Source: Rhodoglobus sp.
GTDB taxonomy: Bacteria > Actinomycetota > Actinomycetes > Actinomycetales > Microbacteriaceae
Assembly (NCBI GenBank): GCA_025463605.1
Contig: JAODAV010000031.1
Span: forward strand, 1-64,000
Direction of reading: 5' to 3'
DNA length: 64,000 nucleotides
The translations under genes were made by a program, and so were the position numbers. The first letter of the stretch is position 1. Every line of letters begins with the position of its first letter. Positions 25,473-33,745 of the stretch are shown here, piece by piece. The notes below the pieces were generated by a model that searched no databases, was not told where the DNA came from, and was given only the letters and a program-made list of their open reading frames with translations.

Positions 25473-25504
25473 GCTGCCGGTTTCTTGCCTAGGAGACCGG
25501 CAGC
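25473..25504 (+). terminator. intercistronic stem-loop after binding-protein gene
   Basis: A 9-bp stem, GCTGCCGGT (25473-25481) with ACCGGCAGC (25496-25504), closes a 14-base loop. There is no U-run. It may reduce read-through into the formylglycine-generating enzyme gene or protect the upstream mRNA. Confidence 0.5.
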
Positions 25505-25600
25505 CCGAGCCGTATTTCGGTTCAATCGTGGCGGGCTGATCCGAACCGAGGGAGAGGATGGGATCACGATGGTGGTGAAGCGATTTCGAGGGATTCTCCT

Positions 25601-26461
25601 GTGATCCGCATCGCTGGTGGTGAATTCGCAATGGGCTCCACCTTCTACCCGGAGGAGGGTCCGGTGACGCAAGCTTCGGTCGCTCCGTTCGAACTCGATC
25701 GAACCCCCGTGACGAATGCGGAGTTCGCAGCCTTCGTAAGAGCTACCGGCTATGTCACCGTGGCAGAGCGCGTGCCGGACCCCGCGGATTTTCCCGGCGC
25801 AGATCCGGACCTCCTCGTTGCGGGTTCGCTGGTGTTCGTACCCACATCCGGGCCCGTGACCTTGAACGACTGGCGCCAGTGGTGGCGCTGGACTCCCGGC
25901 GCGAGTTGGCGCCATCCGTATGGGCCGACCAGCGGCGTGGACGACAAGGGGGAGCACCCTGTTGTCCAAGTCGCATTCGAGGACGCGAATGCCTACGCGG
26001 AGTGGACGGGTAAGCGACTTCCCACCGAGGCTGAATGGGAGTTCGCTGCCCGCGGCGGCATCGACGGGGCCGTCTATGCGTGGGGCGATGCCTCGGACAC
26101 TCCCGACCGCCTGCTGGCGAACCATTGGCAAGGAGCCTTCCCGTGGAAGAACACGGGAGCGAACGGCTGGATCGGAACCTCCCCGGTCGGCACATTTGAG
26201 CCGAACCTGTTCGGGCTCGTAGACATGACCGGAAACACGTGGGAATGGACCGCAGACCCATGGAGGCCGACACACTCAGCTCAGCAGCACTGTGGCTGCG
26301 GACCCATGGGTGCTGGGGAGCATCTTCAACGAGTACTCAAGGGCGGGTCTCATCTTTGCTCGCCGGAGTACTGTCTTCGCTATCGTCCCGCCGCAAGGTC
26401 AGCACAGGACGAAGACTCGGCGGCCACACACGTGGGATTCCGGTGCGCACGAAGCATCTAG
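25601..26461 (+). CDS. formylglycine-generating enzyme (SUMF1/EgtB-like fold)
   Basis: A 286-residue FGE that oxidises the sulfatase active-site Cys to formylglycine. The family start IRIAGGEFAMGS, the KRLPTEAEWEFAARGG and GNTWEWT motifs, and the copper-binding Cys pair Cys253/Cys258 in GGSHLCSPEYC are all present, which separates it from EgtB-like relatives. GTG at 25601 follows GAGGGA at 25588-25593. It is the last gene of the operon; its substrate is almost certainly the CTPAR sulfatase four genes upstream, translated in the same compartment. Confidence 0.93.
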   Translation: MIRIAGGEFAMGSTFYPEEGPVTQASVAPFELDRTPVTNAEFAAFVRATGYVTVAERVPDPADFPGADPDLLVAGSLVFVPTSGPVTLNDWRQWWRWTPGASWRHPYGPTSGVDDKGEHPVVQVAFEDANAYAEWTGKRLPTEAEWEFAARGGIDGAVYAWGDASDTPDRLLANHWQGAFPWKNTGANGWIGTSPVGTFEPNLFGLVDMTGNTWEWTADPWRPTHSAQQHCGCGPMGAGEHLQRVLKGGSHLCSPEYCLRYRPAARSAQDEDSAATHVGFRCARSI

Positions 26462-26631
26462 CGCCGATCAGGCGCATCGCGCACGCTGGCGCGGGCGCGC
26501 CTTTCCCGTGTACGTGCTCTGAATCCCCTCGCGATCTGGCATACTCAAAAAGCCCCAGCGTGCGCGTCCAGCAGCGAACTCGTCGTTCCATGAATTCTCC
26601 GCAGGGTACCGATGCCTGAGTTGGAGACGAA

Positions 26632-27774
26632 GTGAAGCTCGCTGTTCGTAGAACGTCGACTGCCATTGCCGCAGTGGCCACCGCAGGTGTTTCGACCCTG
26701 TTCATGGGAGTCGCACCAGCCGGTGCTGCGACGGCGGATGCGTGCGGTGACGGCGTCTTGATTGCGCCCGGCGTATGCGAGCAGACCTTTACCTCCGGAT
26801 CGGCGGCCTTCACGCCGACCGCGGACATGACCAAGCTCGAGGTGCTGCTCGTCGGTGCTGGTGGAGCTGGCGCCGACCAGCCTGTGCCGAACACGAACGG
26901 GTACGCCGCCGCCGGCGGTGGGGGCGAAGTGAAGATCGTGGACTTCAGCGGTGCCACCGCCCCGCTGAACCTCACCGTCGCCGCTCCAGGCGTCGCGGGT
27001 ACCGTCTCGGACGGGACGACAAATGAGGCGGTGGCCAACGGCGCCGATGGGTCGGGCGCGACCGGCGGGTCGAGCGGAAGCGGCTTCGCGGGTGCTTCCG
27101 GGTTCGGTAATCCGGTCGCCCCCTACGGCGCCGGTGGCGGGGCCGCCGCGAGTCCGACGACCAATGCCGACGGCGGCGCCGGCGTGGTTGTCAATACGCT
27201 CGTGCCGAGCGGGTCGCTCTTCAGTGATGACACCAACTGCTACGGCGGGGGAGGTGCGATCGGCGCTCCCACTGTGCAGGGTATTCCCGGCTGCGGCGGC
27301 GGCGGCCCCGCGGACTCGACGGGCACCACCCTGGCTGCACCGTTGGCGAACAGCGGAGGTGGTGGGGGCGGCCTCAACATCACGCAGTCGGCCGCGGCTC
27401 GGGCCGGCGCGAGCGGTGTCGTGGTGATCCGCTGGAACGGGGCGACCGCCGCGCTGACTTTCGACGCGAGCGGCCACGGCGTGGCTCCAGCGGTCCAGAC
27501 AGTCGTGGCCGGGACTGCCGCAGTGCGGCCGGCCGACCCGACCGCGTCGGGTTGGGAATTCAAGGGCTGGTACACGGACGCCCAGCTCACCACCCTCGCG
27601 GACTTCTCCGTACTGCTGACGTCGTCGACGACCTACTACGCGGCGTGGGCCCCGGCTCTCGCCCCGACGGGCGCCGCTGCGGACCTGGCAGCACTTCCCA
27701 TCGGAATCGCCGCTCTGTTTGCGGGCGCCGGACTTGTCGCAGTGGCCTACAACCGCAAGCGCCGGGCGAACTGA
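26632..27774 (+). CDS. secreted Gly-rich wall protein with InlB-type repeat and LAPTG anchor
   Basis: A 380-residue exported protein. A signal peptide ends near residue 32 (APAGA). Residues about 60-265 are Gly/Ala-rich. Residues about 278-340 form one Listeria-Bacteroides/InlB B-repeat-like unit (FDASGHG, WEFKGWYTDAQLTT, STTYYAAWAP). The C-terminus is a sorting signal: LAPTG (343-347), a hydrophobic segment and the basic tail RKRRAN. LAxTG is the class E sortase signal of high-GC Gram-positives. GTG at 26632 has GGAGA upstream. It stands alone between operons and probably acts as a surface or adhesion protein. Confidence 0.8.
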   Translation: MKLAVRRTSTAIAAVATAGVSTLFMGVAPAGAATADACGDGVLIAPGVCEQTFTSGSAAFTPTADMTKLEVLLVGAGGAGADQPVPNTNGYAAAGGGGEVKIVDFSGATAPLNLTVAAPGVAGTVSDGTTNEAVANGADGSGATGGSSGSGFAGASGFGNPVAPYGAGGGAAASPTTNADGGAGVVVNTLVPSGSLFSDDTNCYGGGGAIGAPTVQGIPGCGGGGPADSTGTTLAAPLANSGGGGGGLNITQSAAARAGASGVVVIRWNGATAALTFDASGHGVAPAVQTVVAGTAAVRPADPTASGWEFKGWYTDAQLTTLADFSVLLTSSTTYYAAWAPALAPTGAAADLAALPIGIAALFAGAGLVAVAYNRKRRAN

Positions 27775-27777
27775 GCC

Positions 27778-29217
27778 TCAGCTCTCCTTGTACTTCTCGG
27801 CCAGCACCCGTCGCATCGGCTTGCCCATCGCGTTGCGGGGAATCGAGTCGACTCGCGCGACGAGTTTCGGTGCGGCTACGCCGAACTCGGCCGTGAGGTG
27901 CGCGACGAGGGCCTGAACATCGATCTGCTCGTCGGTCACGAGGGCGATGCCGATCTGCCGTAGCCCCGAGCTGGTCTCGTACTCGAAACTGCAGGCATCC
28001 GTCACATTCGCGTTCGCAATCGCGAAGTGGTCCAGCTTGACGGGATCCACCTTCACGCCACCGGCATTGAGCACCTCGGACTCCCGTCCGGTCAGGGAGA
28101 GTCCCCCGTCCGGACGGATGAACCCCAGGTCCCCCGAGTAGAACCAGCCATCCCTGAACGCACGACGTGTCGCATCCGGGTCGCCGAGGTATTCGTGAAC
28201 CATGCCGGGACTTCGATGGCGGATGCGCCCTGCCGTGCCATCGGGCAACACCCGGTCGTCGTCATCGACGATCTCCACCTGCGAGCCTAAAAGTATCTGG
28301 CCGGCGTTCGACGGGTCATCCGATTCGTAGAGCCGACTTGTTGCGATCGTGGCCTCAGTCGAGCCGTACATGCAGTAGATGTCGCAGCCTTCGGTGGCCC
28401 GACGCACTCGCTCGGCCACCCCGGGCGGCATCATGGTGCCACCGAACCAGACCGTCTCGATGCTGGGCAGGGTGCGCTGTTGGGCCTCGAGTTCATCGAC
28501 GAAGCCGGCGATCTGCGCGGGCGAGCCCTTGAGCGACGTCACCGCGTTCTCCGCCGCGAGGCGCACGATCGCCTCGGGTGCCGCGCCTCCGACGCTGAGG
28601 AAGGGCCGACCGCCTTTCACACTGAGGAAGAACCCGCCGAAGCCCCACGGGGTGCCGATGTCCATCAGCACCAGGAACGGGTCTCCCTGAAACCAGGTGT
28701 CCAGCGCATCGTCGAAGGACTGCAACGCCGTGCGGGTCAGGGGGATGGCGTTCGGCGTGCCGGTCGTGCCGCTCGAGTAGATGATCCGAAGAGTATCCAT
28801 TGGCTCGTCGCGCGGTCGTATCCCGTACGGGTTCTGATCGACCTGCTGCAGAAACGGCGAGTCGACGCTGACGAGCCTGGCTCCGCGCTGGGGGGTCGGG
28901 GTGCGGCTCGAGAAGATCCAGTCGACTTGGAAGACGTCATCTGCCACGTAGCCGTCGGGAATGACCGTGCTGATCGCGGCTTCGTGGTAGGCGGCCTCGG
29001 TGAACAGGATGCTGAGCTGGTCCGGCAGGTCGAGTGCGACCACGTCGCCCGGCTTCACACCCAAGCGCCGGAATTCGTATGCGAGCTTCTTCGCGGAGAC
29101 CACAGCTTCCGCGTTTGTCACGGTCTGGTCGGCTGATTGCAAGAAGACGCCGTGTGGATCGTTGTCCGCGTTTCTCTGAAGATAGAGGAAGGGGTTCGGG
29201 CGCGAGTCAGAAGTCAC
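27778..29217 (-). CDS. AMP-forming acyl/aryl-acid ligase (ANL superfamily)
   Basis: A 479-residue adenylate-forming enzyme. Motifs in order: YSSGTTGTPNAIPLT (ATP loop), MYGSTEA, DGWFYSGDLGFI, GRESEVLNAGGVKVDP (hinge) and PRNAMGKPMRR with the catalytic Lys. GTG at 29217 is taken as start because frames further upstream run into the divergent gene at 29290; no good ribosome site is visible, so the start is uncertain. It would form an acyl-AMP and then a CoA ester or a carrier-bound product. It stands alone and its substrate is unknown. Confidence 0.82.
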   Translation of the reverse strand: MTSDSRPNPFLYLQRNADNDPHGVFLQSADQTVTNAEAVVSAKKLAYEFRRLGVKPGDVVALDLPDQLSILFTEAAYHEAAISTVIPDGYVADDVFQVDWIFSSRTPTPQRGARLVSVDSPFLQQVDQNPYGIRPRDEPMDTLRIIYSSGTTGTPNAIPLTRTALQSFDDALDTWFQGDPFLVLMDIGTPWGFGGFFLSVKGGRPFLSVGGAAPEAIVRLAAENAVTSLKGSPAQIAGFVDELEAQQRTLPSIETVWFGGTMMPPGVAERVRRATEGCDIYCMYGSTEATIATSRLYESDDPSNAGQILLGSQVEIVDDDDRVLPDGTAGRIRHRSPGMVHEYLGDPDATRRAFRDGWFYSGDLGFIRPDGGLSLTGRESEVLNAGGVKVDPVKLDHFAIANANVTDACSFEYETSSGLRQIGIALVTDEQIDVQALVAHLTAEFGVAAPKLVARVDSIPRNAMGKPMRRVLAEKYKES

Positions 29218-29289
29218 TTCGACAGGGTAGCCGTTGGGCTTGGGTCTCAGACTCGGATCGCCGTCGCACCCCGCTGGTACCCTCGACCC

Positions 29290-30366
29290 GTGACGCACCA
29301 GCTCACGCGCGACCAGGCCCGCCGCATCGCGGTGCGGGCGCAATTGCTGGATGCCGATCGCCCAGGCGATGTGATCGGGGTCGCCGAGCAGCTCGGTTCG
29401 ATCAAGATCGATCCGACTGCCACCATCGCTCCGGCCGAGCACACCATCCTCTGGTCGCGCATCGGCTCGGCCTACGAATCGATGCAGCTCTCGAAGGCCG
29501 TTGAGTCGGATCGGCTGCTGTTCGAGTTCGACGGCACATTCCGCCCGGTCAGCTTGCTACCCCTCATGCTCCCGGCGATGCGGCGCTGGCCGCGCCGGCA
29601 GAGCAGTCGGGAGTGGCTGGAGGCGAATTACCGCTTCCGCACCGAGGTTCTCGCCCGGCTACGGGCGGAGGGTCCGCTCTTGGCGACCCAGATCCCGGAT
29701 ACGGCCGATGTGACCCGCCCGCCGGACGGCTGGTATGGGCCCAACCAGGTGGTGCACATGCTCGACTTCCTGCAGAGGCAGGGAGAGGTGGCGGTAGTCG
29801 GGCGTGAGGCACGCCATCGGCGGTGGGATCTCGCCGAACGTGTCTACCCGAGGAACCTGCCCGAGTTCGAGTTTGACGAGGCGGAGCGGATGCTGAACGA
29901 GCGCAGGCTGCAGGCCGCCGGCATCGCCAAACACAAGTCGCCGTGGACGCCGGTGGGTGAGGCGGGCGAGCCGGCGGCGATCGAGGGGAGCGACAAGAAG
30001 TGGCGTGTCGACCCTGAGGCGCTCGCCGCACTCGACCAAGACGAAGGCGGCCGGGTGGCGTTCCTCAACCCGTACGACGGCATGCTGTTCGACCGGCCAC
30101 GGCTGAAGGAGATCTTCGAGTTCGAGTACGTGCTCGAGCAGTTCAAGCCGAAGCCGCAGCGCAAGTACGGCTTCTTCGCGCATCCGATCCTCATGGGTGA
30201 CCGATTCGTCGGGATGCTCGATGCCGCGGTCGATCGCGAGCGCGAAGTGCTGACGGTCACGGCGGTGCACGAGTTGCTGCCCTTCGATCTGGAGGAAGAC
30301 GAGATGGTGCGCGCCGAGATCGCCGACCTCGGCGAGTGGTTGGGTGTGACCGTAGAGGCGTGGTGA
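29290..30366 (+). CDS. YcaQ-like winged-helix protein (HTH_42/AlkZ-related)
   Basis: A 358-residue winged-helix protein of the YcaQ (AlkX/AlkZ-related DNA glycosylase) family. The N-terminus LTRDQARRIAVRAQLLD and the late block FLNPYDGMLFDRPRLKEIFEFEY...KPKPQRKYGFFAHPIL match the family well. The catalytic Q-x-D motif (QID in E. coli YcaQ) reads KID at residues 39-41, so the glutamine is replaced. It may be inactive as a glycosylase or use another residue. GTG at 29290 follows a short region divergent from the ligase gene. Confidence 0.78.
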   Translation: MTHQLTRDQARRIAVRAQLLDADRPGDVIGVAEQLGSIKIDPTATIAPAEHTILWSRIGSAYESMQLSKAVESDRLLFEFDGTFRPVSLLPLMLPAMRRWPRRQSSREWLEANYRFRTEVLARLRAEGPLLATQIPDTADVTRPPDGWYGPNQVVHMLDFLQRQGEVAVVGREARHRRWDLAERVYPRNLPEFEFDEAERMLNERRLQAAGIAKHKSPWTPVGEAGEPAAIEGSDKKWRVDPEALAALDQDEGGRVAFLNPYDGMLFDRPRLKEIFEFEYVLEQFKPKPQRKYGFFAHPILMGDRFVGMLDAAVDREREVLTVTAVHELLPFDLEEDEMVRAEIADLGEWLGVTVEAW

Positions 30367-30405
30367 CCACCCAGGTTCTGGGCGAGCCCCTCTGGGTCCG
30401 CTGGC

Positions 30406-31461
30406 TCAGGCGTTCAGTACGACCTTGAGTGCTTTCGTCTCGGCTGCGCGGCCGAACACGTCATAGGCCTCGAGGATGTCCTCCAGCTTGAAGGAGTGAC
30501 TGATGAACGAGTCGGCCGCAATCTTCCTCTGGGCCACCAGCTTGAGCAAGATGCCGAGGGTGTTGGTGTTGACCAGGCCCATACTGATGGTGACGTTCGA
30601 GATCCACAGGTCTTGCAGGGCGAGCTCTACCGGGTGACCGTGCACGCCGACGTTGGCGACGTGACCCGCCGGGCGCACGATCTCCGTGCACATGGTGAAT
30701 GTCAGCGGGATGCCGACCGCCTCGATCGCGACGTCCACCCCGAGTCCGTCGGTGAGGGCGAGCACCTGCTCCTTCCAGTCCTCGTCGCCCGAATTCACGG
30801 CATCCGTCGCCCCGAATGACTTCGCCTGTTCGATGCGGTTCGCGTCGAGGTCGATGGAGATGACGCGCGAGGGGCCGTAGAGCCCGGCTGTTGCTATCGC
30901 GGCGAGACCGACCGGCCCGGCCCCGATGACCGCCACGACGTCGCCGGCCTTGACCTGGCCGTACTTGACCCCGATCTCGTGTCCGGTGGGAAGGATGTCA
31001 GAGAGCATGGCACCCTGTCGTGGGGTCACGCCTTTCGGCAATAGGTAGACGGATGTTTCGGCGTAGGGCACCCGCACGTACTCGGCCTGCGTGCCGTCGA
31101 TGAGGTGACCGAGGATCCACCCGATGCCCGAAGCGCCTTCGGCGCCGAGGCAGTGCGAGAAAACGCCCTGTTTGCAGAAGTCACAGTGACCGCAGGCGGA
31201 GATGCAGGAAATGATCACCTGATCACCGACCTTCAGGCTGGTTACAGCCGAACCGAGTTCGACGATCGTGCCGACACCTTCGTGACCGAGGATTCGACCG
31301 GGCGTGACCGTGGGCACATCGCCTTTGAGAATGTGCAGGTCGGTGCCGCAGATCGTGGTGGTGTCGATCTTGACGATCACATCGGTCGGCTGCATGATGA
31401 CCGGATTCGGAACGTCCTCCCAGGACTTCTGACCGGGACCGTCGTAGACGAGGGCCTTCAT
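30406..31461 (-). CDS. zinc-dependent alcohol dehydrogenase (MDR superfamily)
   Basis: A 351-residue medium-chain dehydrogenase. Catalytic zinc ligands are visible in CGTDLHI and GHEGVG, structural-zinc Cys in CGHCDFCKQGVFSHC, and the NAD loop in IGAGPVGLAAIATA. It resembles isopropanol/threonine-dehydrogenase-type enzymes (TGHEIGVKYG, DVAIEAVGIP). Monocistronic by spacing; the physiological substrate is not evident. Confidence 0.9.
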   Translation of the reverse strand: MKALVYDGPGQKSWEDVPNPVIMQPTDVIVKIDTTTICGTDLHILKGDVPTVTPGRILGHEGVGTIVELGSAVTSLKVGDQVIISCISACGHCDFCKQGVFSHCLGAEGASGIGWILGHLIDGTQAEYVRVPYAETSVYLLPKGVTPRQGAMLSDILPTGHEIGVKYGQVKAGDVVAVIGAGPVGLAAIATAGLYGPSRVISIDLDANRIEQAKSFGATDAVNSGDEDWKEQVLALTDGLGVDVAIEAVGIPLTFTMCTEIVRPAGHVANVGVHGHPVELALQDLWISNVTISMGLVNTNTLGILLKLVAQRKIAADSFISHSFKLEDILEAYDVFGRAAETKALKVVLNA

Positions 31462-31585
31462 GATGTGTCACCTCCCGGGTGAGGGTCGCGGGTCATCCGT
31501 GAACCGTTTTTCCCACGTCTCAGCCGACAGCGGCCTGATCAACTGGCCGGCCATTCCTCTGTCTAACCCCGAACGAGCGCGAGCG

Positions 31586-31987
31586 TCAAGCCCTCAGGAG
31601 CGCCTCGAACGGCGCCGTGACCACAATGCCCTCGACCTGGCGCGCGAGTTGCTCGTCGAGCGTGACCAATGCATCCGCCTGCAGCTGGGCGACCGCGACG
31701 TACTCGGCGTTGGCGGTGTCGTCCCACCCGAGCTGCTCCGCCACTCGCCAGGCGACCGCGCGCGAGACTCGATCGCCGAGAAGCCGGATGCGCATCGTGG
31801 TGATCCCGTCGAGGATCGCGCGCGCCTCTTCCTTGTTCAGCTCCCCTCGGCGAACCGCCCGATAGAGCTGCGACAGGGCCTGCGTCTGCAGCGACTTCGG
31901 TGCGACGAGCTGGTGCGCGTCGGGCAGCGTGACCCCCTCGCGGACGAGGCGGATCGCGGTAAGGGCGTCGATCGCAAATCGCGTCAT
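31586..31987 (-). CDS. PIN-domain protein (VapC-like), no antitoxin seen
   Basis: A 133-residue PIN-fold protein. The first conserved Asp is in RFAIDALTAIRL; a second acidic set is GWDDTANAEYVAVAQ and the last is TLDEQLAR, all consistent with a metal-dependent ribonuclease site. VapC toxins are usually paired with a small antitoxin gene just upstream; here only a 39-base gap separates it from a dehydratase gene. It is therefore either an orphan PIN protein or a decayed module. Confidence 0.75.
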   Translation of the reverse strand: MTRFAIDALTAIRLVREGVTLPDAHQLVAPKSLQTQALSQLYRAVRRGELNKEEARAILDGITTMRIRLLGDRVSRAVAWRVAEQLGWDDTANAEYVAVAQLQADALVTLDEQLARQVEGIVVTAPFEALLRA

Positions 31988-32026
31988 GGCTCCATTGTGC
32001 GCACGGGGGCCGATATTCGGCGGCTC

Positions 32027-33745
32027 TCAATGCGATTCTCGAGACACCGTCGGCCCAGATCCGCCGGCGAGGAAATCGAGGTCGACGCCCGTGTCGGCCT
32101 GCATGACATGGTCCACATACAGTCGCTCCCAGCCCCGAGACGGGGCGGCAAAAGCGTCTTGAGTCGCCGCTGAGATCCTGCGAGTTTCGAGAATCTCGGC
32201 AGCGACGTCCAACTCCAGTTTGCGAGCCGGAACATCGAGGATGATGTAGTCGCCGTTCTGCACGAGCGCGAGAAGTCCTCCTGCCGCGGCTTCCGGGGCA
32301 ACGTGCAGTACCACGGTTCCGTAGGCGGTGCCGCTCATTCGCCCGTCGCAGACCCGCACCATGTCCCGCACCCCTTGCTGCAGGAGTTTCGACGGCAGCG
32401 GGAGATTGGCGACCTCGGGCATGCCCGGGTACCCACGCGGTCCGCAGCCTCGAAGAACGAGCACGGAGTCGGCATCCACATCAAGATCAGGGTCGTCGAT
32501 CCTGGCGTGCAGGTCTTCGATCGAGTCGAATACGACGGCGCGACCGCGGTGGATCATCAGCTCGGGGGATGCCGCCGCCGGCTTCACGATGGCGCCGAGC
32601 GGCGCAAGGTTGCCGCGGAGAACCGCGATGCCGGCGTCGTCTTGAAGCGGCGTAGCTCGTTCTGATATGACATCGAGGTCCCAGATCGGCTTGTCGTCGA
32701 GGTAATCAACGAGCGGCCGTCCGGTGACGGTCATTCCGTTCGGGTCCAGCAAGTCCTTCACCTGGCTCAGCACGGTAAGCAGTCCGCCTGCCCGGAAGAG
32801 ATCCTCCATGAGGTACTTCCCTGCCGGCTGCAAGTTGACCAGCAGAGGCACGCCTTCCCCGATCCGGTCGAAGTCGTCCAGCGTGAGCTCGATGCCGAGT
32901 CTTCCGGCGAGTGCAAGGAGGTGCACTACCGCGTTGGTGGAGCCTCCGATCGCGGCAAGCGCGACGATTGCATTGTGAAAGGACGCGGCGCTGATTACCT
33001 GGCCGATGGAGCGCTTCGTCTCGACCAGTTCGACCGCCAGCCGGCCTGACTCGTGAGAGGCCTCCAGCAAGCGGCTGTCGGGTGCTGGTGTTCCCGCGAG
33101 ACCCGGGATCGTCATTCCGAGGGCTTCGGCCAACAGAGCCATCGTCGATGCCGTGCCCATGGTGTTGCAATGGCCGCGGCTGCGGATCATCGACGATTCG
33201 GAACTGTTGAACGTGTCCTCCGGAAGGGTGCCGGCCCGCACCTCCTCGCTGAGCCTCCAGACATCGGTGCCGCAACCCAATACTTGCCCGCGGAATGTTC
33301 CGTTGAGCATCGGACCCCCAGGGATGAGGACTGCCGGTAGGTCCACGGAGGCAGCTCCCATGAGCAGAGCCGGTATGGTCTTGTCGCAGCCGCCCAGCAG
33401 AATCACGCCATCTATGGGGTTCGCGCGGAGCATTTCCTCTATCGCCATCGCCGCCATGTTTCGCCACAGCATCGCGGTCGGCCGCACCAGGGTTTCCCCG
33501 AGGGATACGACGGGGAGGTTCACAGGAATTCCTCCAGCCTCGTACACGCCCTGTTTGACACTCTCGGCAACCTCGTTGAGGTGAGAATTGCACGGAGTCA
33601 GATCAGACGCGGTGTTGGCGATGGCGATATGCGCACGGCCGTCAAATGCGTGCGCGGGCAGGCCCCGCCGCATCCACGCACGGTGCAGGTAGGCATTGCG
33701 ATCGCTACCCCCGTACCACTCGGAACTGCGCCTGGCTCGCGTCAT
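32027..33745 (-). CDS. IlvD/EDD family dehydratase (sugar-acid type)
   Basis: A 572-residue Fe-S dehydratase of the dihydroxyacid/aldonate family. Iron-sulfur Cys candidates lie in TPCNSH, GGCDKT and GHCNTMGTAST. The C-terminal VCDGRMSGTAYGTVVLHVAPEAAAGG matches the pentonate/arabinonate dehydratase branch better than IlvD. It should convert a sugar acid to its 2-keto-3-deoxy derivative. Its start is overlapped by the upstream alcohol dehydrogenase stop (ATGA). An SDR and a lactonase nearby could supply the acid. Confidence 0.87.
   Translation of the reverse strand: MTRARRSSEWYGGSDRNAYLHRAWMRRGLPAHAFDGRAHIAIANTASDLTPCNSHLNEVAESVKQGVYEAGGIPVNLPVVSLGETLVRPTAMLWRNMAAMAIEEMLRANPIDGVILLGGCDKTIPALLMGAASVDLPAVLIPGGPMLNGTFRGQVLGCGTDVWRLSEEVRAGTLPEDTFNSSESSMIRSRGHCNTMGTASTMALLAEALGMTIPGLAGTPAPDSRLLEASHESGRLAVELVETKRSIGQVISAASFHNAIVALAAIGGSTNAVVHLLALAGRLGIELTLDDFDRIGEGVPLLVNLQPAGKYLMEDLFRAGGLLTVLSQVKDLLDPNGMTVTGRPLVDYLDDKPIWDLDVISERATPLQDDAGIAVLRGNLAPLGAIVKPAAASPELMIHRGRAVVFDSIEDLHARIDDPDLDVDADSVLVLRGCGPRGYPGMPEVANLPLPSKLLQQGVRDMVRVCDGRMSGTAYGTVVLHVAPEAAAGGLLALVQNGDYIILDVPARKLELDVAAEILETRRISAATQDAFAAPSRGWERLYVDHVMQADTGVDLDFLAGGSGPTVSRESH

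Noticed and set aside
25570..25604. Mini-frame MVVKRFRGILL overlapping the FGE start by GTGA
   Set aside because: Eleven codons only and no supporting ribosome site; could be a coupling leader but evidence is too thin to list as a gene.
31586..32026. Complete VapBC toxin-antitoxin module
   Set aside because: No antitoxin-like frame is found beside the PIN gene.
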